A stretch of DNA of 64,000 nt from Bursaphelenchus xylophilus (taxonomy: Eukaryota > Nematoda > Chromadorea > Rhabditida > Aphelenchoididae), in the NCBI GenBank assembly GCA_904066235.2, contig CAJFCV020000001.1:6696001-6760000 (forward strand). Direction: 5' to 3'. A program made the position numbers and the translations under genes. Each line of letters begins with the position of its first letter. Positions within the stretch are counted from its first letter, which is position 1. Below the pieces are notes generated by a model. It was not told the origin of the DNA, did no database searches, and saw only the letters and a program-made list of their open reading frames with translations. Shown here in pieces: positions 1 to 10,751 of this stretch.

Positions 1-224
1 CCAAGGTGTTGGAACGGCTGTGAAACCTCAAAGATGACTTGCCAAAAGTAAGGGCTGTAAAATTTCATAAAGGGCTTGCTAAAAAGTTAAAAGTTGGCTA
101 ACCATTTATGGGATATGACTGCTGTTTCAAAATTTTGACAGCCGTTTCAACCTAGCCACTTTTCGAGGTTCGACAGCCATCCCAACATTTTGGCTTCAAT
201 CTTGTTTTACTACCCATTTGTGAA

Positions 225-290
225 ATTTGGCTGCCATGCCAACTCATCGGCTGGATAATCGGGCAATTTTACAAAGAATATTCGATGCAC
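225..290. repeat. Dispersed intronic repeat, copy 1
   Basis: This stretch shares the core 'tttggctg.catgccaactcatcgg' with 26031-26060, followed in both by a 'caattttac' stretch. A third, diverged relative lies at 17190-17270. Here it sits in the presumed intron upstream of the blmp-1-like zinc-finger exon. The other copies are in the SLC6 and MTERF4 introns. The rest of 1-339 shows no coding signal and is read as intron. The similarity was seen by eye only; the family is not identified. Confidence 0.5.
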
Positions 291-339
291 CAAATGAAGA
301 GTAGCCGAAGGTTTAAAACAATGAATGGGTCTCTTTCAG

Positions 340-934
340 TTTTCTCAATCTCAAATCAACGGTCGGACAAGATACGAATGCTCCGAATGTTCCAAGGCGT
401 TCGGCCAGTTATCAAATCTCAAAGTTCATCTCCGAACTCACACTGGTGAGAAGCCGTACAAGTGTAAAAAATGTAATAAAGGATTCGCTCAGTTAGCTCA
501 TCTACAGAAGCATGATCTTGTCCATACAGGTAAGAAGTCGACTCTTGGCGCACTTTATTGACTGAATGATGATGATATTTTTTACTCAAAAAAATTTAGG
601 CGAGAAGCCACATCAATGTGATGACTGTGGGAAACGCTTCAGTTCAACGTCCAATCTTAAAACACACCGAAGACTTCATTCGGGCCAGCGACCGTTCTCC
701 TGCGAGCTCTGCAAGATCTCATTCACCCAGCTAGTCCACCTGAAGCTCCATAAAAGGACCCATACGAATGAACGGCCATTTATTTGTTCGAGCTGTTCCC
801 GAACATATATTAGTCCCAGCGGCCTCAGAACTCATTGGAAAAATACTTCTTGTAGGCCTGCCGCGGGAGAATTGGGTGATTTGGAAGCTTATGCGGCGTC
901 TGTGGAACAACAAATCGGGGAGCAAACTTGCTGA
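340..934 (+). CDS. blmp-1: BLMP-1/PRDM1-like zinc-finger protein, C-terminal part (5' end outside window)
   Basis: Exons are 340-529 and 600-934; the intron at 530-599 joins '..HTG|EKPHQC..' in frame. The first exon follows a clean acceptor (ctctttcag). Five consecutive zinc fingers are seen: [69 protein letters not shown] and a last finger closing [15 protein letters not shown]. The phrases [17 protein letters not shown] and SSTSNLKTH are hallmark sequences of PRDM1/Blimp-1 fingers. The last finger ends in Cys rather than His. The family is a DNA-binding repressor that controls developmental timing and epidermal and gonad programmes in worms. The PR/SET domain must lie left of the window. 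The protein ends about 40 residues after the last finger. A possible aataaa occurs near 1157. Confidence 0.9.
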
Positions 935-1909
935 TCTGAATGATAACACAAGCCAATGGCTTTGCCCGAGTTTTAAGCATTTATAGGTCTATTCTATTAT
1001 TGCCTGCCTAAATTTTATTTCGTAGTTAACGGTCTATCCATACACGGTCCCCAAACGGCTTTAGAAAAGATCTTGGTATCTAGTGTCTAGTGATGTAAAG
1101 TAATTTATTATATTTATTTATTTCTTGATTCCATGTAGAGATAGATGTATTACTTAAATAAATCAATTTACGGTGAGAGTATTTCCTGAGGTCGTGTTGT
1201 TCGTACTTGAGGTTGCTTCGAGAGGCGGCGTTTGCATCATTGTGCTGCACCTTCGGATTCTGGCAATTCGGGGTTCGACCAAGCTTTGAGTGCAATTTCC
1301 TGATCTATTCTCTGTTCGATCCACACTCGAATCACCGGGAAGCCGATGTCTGATCGCCCTGACTCGTTGTCGGCTATAAAGTAATTAATTGTTAGACCAA
1401 CGCTTCCAAGTTTTTAAAAGACGATTTCTGAGTCTGTGAAGCAAGCCGTAACATAGGATTTTTTCGTTGTTGGGTTCAGTCCCGTCGAAAAGAAGGAGCC
1501 CCCATGAAAGTACTTTCCTTGTGAGTTTTCAGTGCAATTTTGTTGTTTTTGCCTTACGTCGCGCGCGATTCCCATTTTTCTCACAATCAGCGACAAATCG
1601 ACTTTTCGGAGTGCGACGGGATTTGGGGCTCGCGAAAAATTGCGAGGACTTTTTGTCGCGACTAGTATTGAACTCATCATACCCAAAAACCATAGTAGCC
1701 TTATTTGTATGAGAAACGGACGCCATTGTAGAAAGTTATGACCAATTACAGTATAAACAGAAAATTGAATAGAAAGTACAGTTAACAGAGGAATTGAGGA
1801 AAACTGTGATTCGCTTTTTCTCCACAGGTGCCGTAGGTCATAATAATGCAAAAAACTCAATATCGAAAAAATCCTATGTCCTGGTCTAATTACGGCTTGC
1901 TCCAGTGAC
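935..1909. other. 3' flanks of blmp-1-like and GPCR genes, with inverted repeat and dispersed motif
   Basis: Two convergent genes meet here. I see no gene of its own. The stretch holds the left arm of an inverted copy of the GPCR 3' end (1416-1466), and a dispersed motif of about 45 bp at 1481-1524 that starts 'cccgtcgaaaag' and ends 'gtactttccttgtgag'. That motif recurs at 17021-17063 and, inverted, at 12709-12755. A 148-codon minus-strand open frame at 1414-1860 runs through these repeats and is not accepted as a gene. Confidence 0.6.
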
Positions 1910-1925
1910 TCAGAAATCGTCTTTT
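1416..1925. repeat. Inverted repeat covering the GPCR stop codon
   Basis: Left arm 1416-1466 and right arm 1864-1925 are reverse complements over about 51 bp. The right arm has about 10 extra bases. The right arm contains the last codons of the GPCR (K-D-D-F-stop) and the start of its 3' UTR, so the left arm is an inverted duplicate of a coding end. A transcript of the GPCR that reads through to 1416 could fold into a stem with a loop of about 400 nt. Confidence 0.75.
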
Positions 1926-3163
1926 AATTGTAAAACGATGACTAAACTGCACCTTATTGATGGATTTCTGATTGTGTTTGAAGATCCCGCGCACGGGAAA
2001 GAGCAACATAATAGCAGTTCCAATTCCTGCCGTATGTTGAAGGAGAAATATCCATAAAGATAAGGAGAGATGGCGGAGTTGAACACAGCAAAGGCGTACA
2101 GCAATTTGGAGACAAGGGGAGAGATCGGCCGATGATTGGCAGATGCCCGCAAGAAGTGGATGAACATGGCTATTGTGTAGGGCGTCCAGCAAAGCAGGAA
2201 AGCAAAGACAACGGCAATTGTCATCTGCAGAGTCCTGTTTTTCGCTTTCTCAAAATTATCTTGCCCTCCGGCTCTTCGCAATAACGCCTGATTTGTGGAG
2301 CCCTGCTTATTCTGTTTTTTCAATAGTTTAGACCCTGAAATTTTCAGATTACTAGAAAAATTGTAGGACGAAAGATTACCGCTTTTCATGGATATTGATA
2401 TTAGAATACTGCCGTAACAAACAATGATGACCAGTAACGGTAGAAAATACACTTCGATGATATTGAGCACGGAGAACCAAAATGTAATCTTAGGTGATAT
2501 TAGGCCAATCACATCAGTAGAGACACATTGGGTATACCAATCAAAACAAGGATGATTCGCCGTTCGAAAGATCCAAATCTGGAAAATAAAAAAGGTTGAC
2601 CCCGTAACTGCCATTTTACCTGCGGCAAACTGCTTAGAAATGCGACCAGCCAAGCCAGGCCAATCATCCGAAGGACTGATCTTTTGGCGTTGATGGCGTA
2701 TAAAGGGAACAGAATCGAATAAAATCGGTCCAAACTCAGACACATCAGCATATTGGCAGATAGAGAAACCCCGAAAACGTCGAAGAATTTGCACAAACGG
2801 CACAGCTGTAAACAAATATAATGAGTTTTCGGAGTTCCTCATAAAAAGATGAGAAGCCCCTTACCAAATCCCCACCCCACCAGATAACTGTGATATTGTG
2901 AATTACTTCCTTCGGCATGTAAATCAAAGTCACCAGCAGATGAGCGATCGTCATGTGCAGCAACAGAGTATGAACTCTCCTCCTCTTGGCCATTTGATTC
3001 CTAAACATGATCAGAGATGTACTCTGACCTACCTGAACAATATGACAAACATGAACATATTCCCGATCAAGGCCAACAGAAATACGATGAGGTAACAGAC
3101 AACAACGGCGAGAGTCTGACTGGTAAACTCGAGCCCTGGAACTCGGGCTTTGGTGCAGTTCAT
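1910..3163 (-). CDS. GnRH/AKH-receptor-like neuropeptide GPCR
   Basis: Four exons on the minus strand: 3163-3033, 3000-2865, 2805-2620 and 2578-1910. They give 373 residues with all seven membrane segments. Recognisable parts are TM1 'ALIGN', TM2 'LLLHMTIAHLLVTLIYMP', an extracellular 'HNITVIWWGGDLLC', the TM3 end 'LSLDRF' (DRY position), ECL2 Cys in 'NHPCFDWYTQC', TM6 'FAFLLCWTPY' and TM7 'SPYLYGYFSF'. The 'WNIT..W..G.LLC', 'CWTPY' and 'YGYFS' features are those of GnRH receptors and the worm gnrr family. It is a plasma-membrane peptide receptor, probably G-protein coupled. The first intron (3001-3032) is only 32 bp. The frame stays open upstream of Met 3163 without another Met (it includes a glycosylation site N-D-T), so an upstream exon may supply the true N terminus. 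TM2 has His where Asp or Asn is usual. Confidence 0.85.
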
Positions 3164-4823
3164 GACTAGAGCAGTATCATTTCTGCAAGACTCAGGTCTA
3201 TGAATTATCGACGGCGGTACAGAAAAACAAACATGAATTTTATTTTTTCATCCGCGGTCCCCACTTAATTCAGAAGGAATCCGATAGTAGTCACGGAAAG
3301 GTCGGCGCTGACTTGGTCCGGGGCCACGCGTTTCCAAATTGCCTCAATTCAGAGGGATAAACTTAGGCCCGGACCGGCCATTACGCCGGGCCTTACGGAT
3401 TTTGTAACCCAACAATATATAAACCATGCGGCGCGAAAAAGAAAACGCTGATAATGTCGTGAAATTGAAAGCGCAAATCTAATTTCTCTAGCCCTAGTAG
3501 AAATCAAATAATCAGATGGGACTCTGTGCGTTTGTCGTCCCAAAGAGTTATTTTTTCTCCGTCCTTATACCCTCCTATCGAAGGCTCTCGATGCACGGAA
3601 TCCATTCTCGCCGTTCCGTGCCCTCTGAGTGTGCAAAACCAATTCTCGTTATCGTTTCAAGAACGGGATGAGAAGCCGACTAAGGATTCTCTCCGTCCTC
3701 TCAAATTGTCATCAATGAATTCTTTGCGGGACCGAAGAAAATTCAACCTGGGTAAATTTACCCTTCGCTCGCTAGGACTTGTTACTAACAAAATAACAAT
3801 GCCGTTTTATTTTTAAGAAGAAGTTATGCTAAAAATGAACACACGATTGCTCAGGATTTCTTTAAAATTTGCATACAGGTCGGGCGCATATCGATTCCTG
3901 AAAATTTTAGCATGGGATTTGCAGGGCAGCCGAGAGATTCAACGATCTTTGCGGGCGATAGAGTACGCGAAACGCGGAGAGCGGTCATAATGAGAAACAC
4001 TTTTTGGCCATATCTTTGCCAGTTTCGTACTGAAAAAAAATATTGTTTTGTAGAAACATTATCCTCTACGGTAGATTTCATGCCAAAATTCGCGTGTCAA
4101 TTTTTTTTCAACTTTGGATTTAGAAATCTCGGTCATTTCCGCAAAGCGCGAGCTAAGTGTGTCGCGCATTTTTTTTAATAATTAATTTAAATTTGTGCCG
4201 ATTTTCATCAAAATCTGAGCGTCGTGCTTGGAGTACTGTACTCGCAAACAAAATTTTGTGGAACATGCCTCGAACCACAAACTCAGTTGAAATTCCTTTA
4301 AAAAATGGAAGAGCCATAAATAATAAAGTTATTATTAACTATGAATTATTTATTTCCTGAAATGCCCTTTGTTTAACCCCCATGTCATTTACAGAAACGT
4401 ATTTTCATTTCAAAAGACGGGAAGATAGATGGTCAATCAGATCCCAAGAAAGAGATTACCTTCACTTTAAAAAGACCGTCTGGCACAATTTCTACATTCT
4501 TCTGAAATTACGACCATAGATATGATCAAATGTCGTTGCTCGTTTTGCTCTGTTCTTCTTAATTCCAAATATTTGGCCAATACAAAAGCAATTCTTCGCC
4601 TGGACTGATGTCACTATACATGGGAATTTAAAGATATTCTCGTAATTTAATTGACGTCTTCTCCAGTGATTAACTTACCAGAGTATCTACCGGCTTGCGT
4701 AATTCTACGAGTTTGGTTTCACCACGAAAACAAGTGGAACGCCCAATAATATTTCTCTGTCTTTTATTTATTTATTTTTCTGACTTTCTGAATACTTCTT
4801 CAAAATCTATCGAAAGTGCCAGG
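3164..4823. other. Intergenic region between divergent GPCR and La genes
   Basis: About 1.66 kb separates the two start codons and presumably contains both promoters and perhaps an upstream GPCR exon. A short G/C-rich partial palindrome (ggcccgg..ccgggcc) lies near 3366-3394; a similar one is in the La intron near 5322-5395. A 96-codon plus frame at 3526-3816 resembles nothing I know. No RNA gene was recognised. Confidence 0.5.
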
Positions 4824-6320
4824 ATGGTTGAACAAAACGAAAACGACGTCAAGGATGCCGTACGGAAGCAAGTGGAATACTACTTCGGGGACATTAACCT
4901 ACCAAGAGACAAGTTTTTACAAGAGGAGATGAAGAAAGACGAAGGATGTAAGTCTGTATATTTTTTCATAATCTTTTTTTAGGGATCCCTCTAGAAACGA
5001 TGCTGAAATTCAACCGTCTGGCTAAGATCACAACAGATTTAAAAGTTTTGGCAGATTCTCTCCAAGAATCAGATTTGATTGAGGTGTCTGAAGATAAGAG
5101 CAAGATAAGAAGAAGCCAAGAAGTCCCTTTGCCGGAAAATACTTTGGAATATTGGCAGGAGATTAAAAGAAGAACCGTTTATGTGGTAGGTGTCCTTTTC
5201 TGCAAATATCTTCTCACGGCAAGAAAAATGTTTCCCTTCAATAAATTCAGATTTGCGAATCGCTACAAGAGTTTTCAACCTGTCTTTTTCCCAAATTGGA
5301 ATTAATTCTGATAGTTTCTGTGGGGCCCGGAAACATAAATGCCAACGCTTAGCATTTCGACAAAGCGGCCGGGCCTAAAAATGGCTCAGGCCCGGCTCGG
5401 AGGTCACCCCTATTGATGCGAAACGTTTTATTCTAACTTTTATTGACGTGCCTATGATTTTAGAAAGGATTTCCCCAAGACACCACTTTGGATGAAATTC
5501 AAACTTTTGTCAACCCTCATGGTGATATCAAGAATGTCTTAATGAGGCGTCTGAAGAAGGAGAAGACATTCAAAGGCTCTGTTTTTGTAACGTTTTCCGA
5601 CCGTGAGAGTGCCGAGAAATTTTCAAAAGATGAAGCTTCGACTACGTTTAAGGATATTGCTCTTACTAAATTAATGCAGGATGATTATTGGGCAAAGAAG
5701 AGTCAAGAAACAAAACAGAAGCGGCAAGCCGAGAAAGACTTGAAGAAAAGGAAGCAAGCTGAGCAAAAGGCGGAAGAAGAAAAGAATGCCCTTGCTTCTT
5801 GTTTCGTTAAAGGAGCAGTTCTTGAGGTATCAGGATTAGGATCCGAAGCCTTCAAGTATGACGATCTTAAGGTTTTCTTCAAAAAGTTTGGACCAGTGGC
5901 ATTCGTTGCTTATGAGGCCGGAAACGATAAGGTACGTTTCTTTACGGTTTATGATTAACCGCTGAAATTTATACTTTTAAATTCTTGTTTTAGGCACAAA
6001 TTCGATTTGATGCTAAGGAAGAGGGTGTCGCAGAAGCTTCTTGGAAGAAAGCAGAGGGAGAAGAAGGGAAGGTTGTCTTCAATGGAAAGGAGTTGACTTC
6101 CAGAGTATTGGAAGGCGAAGAGGAAGAAGCTTATTGGACCGAGTTTACCAAGAGCAAGGTCGCAAAGAATGACAGATCTCATAAGAAGTTTGGACGTCGT
6201 CCAGACAAGCGTAGTGCTCGAGGTGATGTGAATATTGTTAATAAAAAAGCAAAGCACACCGTCTTTAATGAAGATGACCAAGATGGAGATGCTTCGGAAG
6301 AATCTAAGCAGGAATCCTGA
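4824..6320 (+). CDS. La autoantigen homologue (La/SSB RNA-binding protein)
   Basis: Exons are 4824-4947, 4983-5185, 5464-5931 and 5994-6320; introns are 35, 278 and 62 bp; the product is 373 residues. The N terminus (about residues 8-95) is a La motif: '[20 protein letters not shown]' and '[19 protein letters not shown]' are diagnostic. RRM1 follows (RTVYVKGFPQ at about 105, then GSVFVTF), then a Lys/Glu-rich linker, and a second, atypical RRM (from about 227, 'AVLEVSGLG'). A Lys/Arg-rich tail follows. La proteins bind the 3' UUU-OH of RNA polymerase III transcripts, protect pre-tRNAs and act as chaperones in the nucleus. The start is the first Met, just before the La motif. aataaa is at 6409-6414. 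It converges with COA3, leaving only 124 bp between stop codons. Confidence 0.93.
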
Positions 6321-6408
6321 TCAACATGTGGGGGAATTAATCAATTGTTACGCTATTTCCATAAATTGTTAATGTTTTTGTTGTTGGCTATTTGTTTTAT
6401 ATTTTTTC

Positions 6409-6414
6409 AATAAA
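6409..6414 (+). terminator. Poly(A) signal of the La gene
   Basis: An exact AATAAA 89 bp past the La stop codon. The opposing COA3 stop is at 6445, so the 3' UTRs of the two genes probably overlap in antisense. Confidence 0.7.
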
Positions 6415-6444
6415 ACCAATATTAAACGTAATCCTAACAATGAA

Positions 6445-6925
6445 TCATTTATGGGCCGGTGGAGTCTCGCCTCTTTCCAACGCGACTTCCTCATCAATCT
6501 CCTCCAGGAACGTTTCTTGTCGCACAGCATGAATCGTGTAGTAATATATTCCTACAGCCATACCGCCTAACAATGCAAGTCCAATGTGGTTCTGAAAGGA
6601 TTGTATTTTTTATTGGGGAATTGATTACCTTATAGTTCTTTTCGAAAATATCTTTGACTCTTTCTTCGTTCACCTTTTCGAACTGTACGGCAAATCTTTT
6701 TTGTGCTCGGGGGAGGTCATCGATATCAATCGTTTGCATCAAGTCGGATTTGTCGTCATAGACTTCAGAAGCAGGTCTTCCCTTGATCATGATAGGAACA
6801 TTTGAACCCGGGACCGTAGACGCTGTCCTCCATAAGGTTCTTGATATCTGAGAGAGCCGTGATAGTGAGTAACCGATCATCTTCAAAAGTGGGAAACCCA
6901 ATATGATTTGTAACGCTTTAAACAT
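6445..6925 (-). CDS. coa-3: Cytochrome c oxidase assembly factor 3 (COA3/CCDC56 family)
   Basis: Two exons, 6925-6629 and 6591-6445, with a 37-bp intron. The product is 147 residues from Met 6925, or 132 from the next in-frame Met (6880). The C-terminal part reads 'NHIGLALLGGMAVGIYYYTI', then 'AVRQETFLEEIDEE'. This is the COA3 pattern of one membrane helix followed by an acidic segment after a (Q/R)E.FLDE-like motif. COA3 is an inner mitochondrial membrane protein that stabilises newly made Cox1 and couples its translation to assembly. The sequence after the second Met is Ser/Arg-rich and looks like a mitochondrial presequence. That Met directly follows 'ttttgaag', a possible trans-splice acceptor, so the shorter start is plausible. 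It lies 104 bp downstream of STE24 on the same strand. Confidence 0.8.
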
Positions 6926-7029
6926 AGATATAGCAAGGGAAAAACCTTAAATATTCGATAAGATTTCATATTATTTGAATTATAATTATCTTATACAAAG
7001 AAATACAAGAAAATAATCATAAAAATAAA

Positions 7030-8759
7030 TCATTGTGTCTTTCTGAGGGCTGCGATACGTTCAATAATTGGTGGATGGGAGTGATGGACAAGAGAGTAAA
7101 GCGGATCATCAATGGGCATAGATAAGTTGTCCTTTCCCAACTTAATAAGCGCTGTGCAAAGAAGATCCGTGTATCCAAGCTTCGCCGAGAATCTGTCAGC
7201 AGAGAACTCCATATATCTGCTCAAGAAACTCATGGCGACGTTAACAACTTCATTATATGCGGTTAAGACGTATTGAGTGATAAGAGTAAGCCCGATGAGC
7301 ACGGCAGGACGTTCGTATCCAAAGGCCAGATAAATATTCTCATTCTGATAAAAGTAGGAGAACACCACCAATATAAAAAAGAGGTTCACTTCAGCAATCG
7401 ACAAGTTAGAAAGAGTGTGCGACAATTTCCAATGTCCTAACTCATGTCCCAAAACTGCTACTACCTCGTCATCTTTCATGCCAAGTTTCTTCTCCTTCTC
7501 CTTAAAATTAAACGATAAGCATAAAAACGATAAAAAATACGGTTGTTAATTTGACAGAATTTTTCAAAATGACGTCATTCAAAAAAAAGACACCTTATTT
7601 TTATCCAATGGTTCCTGTTCGTCTTTTTTGGCATCTTCTTTCAAATGAATCTCCTTCAGCAAATTATTCATCTCTTCACTCAAAAGCGTATCGTATAAAA
7701 CAATTCTCTTGTTCTTCCAGAAACCATACATGTATGCATTGCTATGGGACGAACGTTTGGAGCCTAAATTAAAAAGATCAAAAAACGACACCATCAACTC
7801 ACCTTCAACCACATATAACTTGGTCAACGGAAATTCGACGGATGCCGCCAATTTCTCAATCTTTGTCTTGAGTTCACTGTCAGGCAATGGAGTAAACTTA
7901 TCGAATAAGGGCGCAATAAATTCAGGATATATCGTCATCATTACCTAAACTCTCAAACCAAATAGACTCTTAACTTACGAATATAACAAGTGAGACAAAG
8001 ATCCAAACATAAACGAAGAAATAATCTCCTCCAACATTAACAATCCAAATGAGGGCAGCTATCAATGGAGACGCAATCAAGGTCGCAACCACAAACTTCT
8101 TTACTTTATCGGTTAAATAAAACTTCACGGTCTGAAACGTATGTCTAAAGCCATACAGTGTCATACTTACCTGCTTGTTGAATCCAAACTTTTCTTCGAT
8201 AACGAAGTTTTCGTACAATCCAAATGGCAAAGAAGTAATGTTTTCGAACAAAGAGGAAAGAATAACGAAAAATATGGATTGAATTATCTGAAAAGCGCAG
8301 TTAGTGAAAACCATAACAATGTATAACTATTAATAAAATAATGCAGGCTGATTTGAAAGACATCTTACCTCACTATCCCCATAAATAGATTCGGCTATTG
8401 ATCCGGCTTTCTTCCAAAGGCATGGCATAACGTTGAAAAATAAAATGATCTAAAATCATTGATAAGCTAAAACAATGAAAAAAACACTTACTGTGGTCAA
8501 TATCTGCCCGACAATACTCGACACAAACCCGAATCTTAGCTTGGCCAATTTGTAACGACGAGCTTTGTCATAGTCCGACTCGTTGATAATTTCGGAGACA
8601 TGCTCCGGCCGTTTCTCAGTGTCCCGGAAAAGACAATACTACATAAGATTTTATTGTTTATTATATTATACTTACTTGGCGGTATGACAGATACAATTCC
8701 CAGAAGAAAACAGTTAAATTGAAACCGTATATAGAATAAAATATTGTGAGAGGGTGCAT
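7030..8759 (-). CDS. fce-1: CAAX prenyl protease 1 (STE24/FACE-1, ZMPSTE24 type)
   Basis: Eight exons: 8759-8676, 8638-8492, 8449-8369, 8287-8171, 8131-7979, 7944-7803, 7763-7594 and 7500-7030. Together they give 454 residues, the usual family length. The start '[20 protein letters not shown]' and '[16 protein letters not shown]' match STE24. 'EEKFGFNKQ' precedes the membrane core. The zinc site HELGH is at residues 317-321, with the third ligand Glu396 in '[14 protein letters not shown]'. The enzyme is a multi-pass ER/nuclear-envelope metalloprotease. It removes the last three residues of farnesylated CaaX proteins and also cleaves upstream (lamin A and a-factor in other organisms). The last intron uses an unusual TTTTAAG acceptor at 7501. 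It is probably the first gene of an operon with COA3. Confidence 0.95.
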
Positions 8760-9317
8760 TCTGCCCAACCAATCCACCTTTTGTGATTATATTCCCGAAA
8801 ATTGGTTTCTTATGGGAAATTTATAATGTGAAATTTTATACGATGAAAGGTGTTTGTATTGTTATCTTTTGTTTTGATTTCCGCGGCCGCGTAATTCCGC
8901 TGACAATGTGAATTCAGAAAGAGAATTTGAATGTAAACAGAAAAATCAAGTTTTAGATTGCACATCCTTTTTATAATTTTCATTGAAACTCTCAGGACCA
9001 TCGATCAAGGGGCACTTTAAATGTTTTTGATTACACGAATCTTGTTAGCCATTAGTCTAATTCATTAAAAGGTACTGATCAAAGAATTAGAAGCAAGACA
9101 TCAGTGGTTCAATGTTTCCCCTTCCACCACAAACATTTTTGTTATGAAAACATGAAAAGTTCCGAATAAAGCAAAAAATATTTATCTTACGCAAGTCAAG
9201 TTCAGCATTGTAAAGTAAATATTCGACCTTTTCCTAATTAAAACTACTGAAGGTGGTTGTAAATTTGTCTTCAAAGTTTTCTTTTCTAAAATTGAGCTTT
9301 CTGTACATGTTTTTTGA
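8760..9317. other. Intergenic region between divergent STE24 and K2P genes
   Basis: A 558-bp A/T-rich stretch separates the two start codons and presumably holds both promoters. A G/C-rich 'ccgcggccgcg' cluster stands out at 8881-8891. No gene was seen. Confidence 0.5.
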
Positions 9318-10638
9318 ATGGATAAATTGTGTTTGGTGAAGAACAAGATAGTTGAATATGTGAAAGTAAGCTCAGAGTTGAGAGTGGTAGTGATACAATT
9401 GTTTAGACTTTGTACTCTTCTTCAGCCATCGTTTTGTCGGCAATATCACTGTTATATTTGACTTTGGGATCCTTTATTTTCTTATTTCTCGATGACAGAT
9501 TGAATGGTTTGCAGTTCCATCGCACCTTTTTCTTTTGTTTCACAACTTTAACAACCATCGGATACGGTGATATTGTACCGAGTAATGGGCCAAGTCAGAT
9601 CTACTGTACGATCTTCATCCTTTTTGGAACTCCGTTGTTATTTTCCTGCTTTAGTCGTTGGAGTTTATTAATCATCAAGGCCTATAACAACATTGTTCGG
9701 GTAGAAGTAAGCTAGTTTTACAAAATTTTACAGTCCTTGCAGACTAATGACGACCAATTACCATTCTTCGTGGTTATTTCGTCTCTCTTAATCTACTCTT
9801 TACTTTCTGGGATTATATTTGCAAATTGGTTACCATCTTCATCGATTGTTACAGTATTCTACCTCGGCTTCATGAGTGTTACAACTGTTGGATTTGGTAG
9901 GGTTTCCTTCGAAAAACATAAATAGAAATATTTAAATATGTTTAGGTGACTTCTCATTGCACGCAGATTCTATGATTGGAGCGTTAACTCTGGTGTGCAT
10001 CCAAAGCATTGGCATCTGCTTAATGTCCACATTAATATCAAATATTTGTTTAAATCTGAAGAGAATAAATTATATTGGACGGGAAATGTGGTCAACAAAT
10101 TTGGAAGAGCCATCGTTTTGGATTAATGGAGCCCAGTTTACGGTAACAGAGCTCTTGACTGGTGTCTCGAGACACTTTGATGTACGTATTATATAAAAAT
10201 ATTGCTAATAATAGATGCAAATAGGTTCCTAGCCTTGCTGCGTCTTCTCCATTCTTGTGATAAATGAATTTTTCACGTTTTATTGTCCAAAACGTTTCAG
10301 GAATCTCCTCATAAATTGAAGAATTTGTTGTTTGAATTGGAATCCATCATCGATCTCGACCATCCCGATCCGCAAAATAACTTGGAAAAAGACGGAAAAG
10401 TAAATTAAAACAAGCATAAAAATTCAATTTAGGAGGAGATCACATACGCATCCGTGTTTTCAAGCCTTCAAGAGCATCAGAACGTAAGTAATTATACAAA
10501 ACAAAGACTCAATTCCTCCAGCTTGTTCATGCGTTGGCTACAGTAACCAATTTAACTCGATCTGGTCAGAAATCGTTCAGAAAAGGCGAACGGTCCGTTA
10601 GACACGCTCTGCAATCGAATGCACAGTTAGATGTATAA
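9318..10638 (+). CDS. Two-pore-domain (TWK/K2P) potassium channel lacking the extracellular cap
   Basis: Seven exons: 9318-9365, 9407-9706, 9743-9896, 9946-10181, 10301-10399, 10433-10483 and 10522-10638; 334 residues. TM1 is about residues 23-44. Pore 1 filter TTIGYGD ends at 71, and pore 2 filter TTVGFGD ends at 169 and spans the third intron. Both filters are canonical for K+ selectivity. Hydrophobic segments flank each pore as expected, followed by a cytoplasmic tail. The stretch between TM1 and the first pore helix is only about 12 residues (LDDRLNGLQFHR), whereas K2P channels normally have about 60 or more there, forming the helical cap. No intron interrupts this stretch, so the gap is not an obvious missed exon. 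The 9707-9742 intron could also end at 9733, adding three residues. A poly(A) signal is at 10658-10663. The role would be background K+ conductance in excitable cells. Confidence 0.85.
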
Positions 10639-10657
10639 TATACACTTATTATTATCA

Positions 10658-10663
10658 AATAAA
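10658..10663 (+). terminator. Poly(A) signal of the K2P gene
   Basis: AATAAA 19 bp past the stop codon. Confidence 0.6.
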
Positions 10664-10737
10664 TTGTACTTGTGAATACATTGAAAGCTATACGAACATG
10701 TTTAGCGGAAAGCAGCTCAGACTTTGCGCTAAAAAAA

Positions 10738-10743
10738 TTTATT
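10738..10743 (-). terminator. Poly(A) signal of the SLC6 gene
   Basis: AATAAA on the minus strand, starting 8 bp past the SLC6 stop codon. The two convergent genes therefore end within about 120 bp of each other. Confidence 0.55.
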
Positions 10744-10751
10744 CCAGACTT

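Noticed and set aside
1414..1860. 148-codon minus open frame
   Set aside because: It runs through an inverted repeat arm and a dispersed repeat motif, with no family resemblance.
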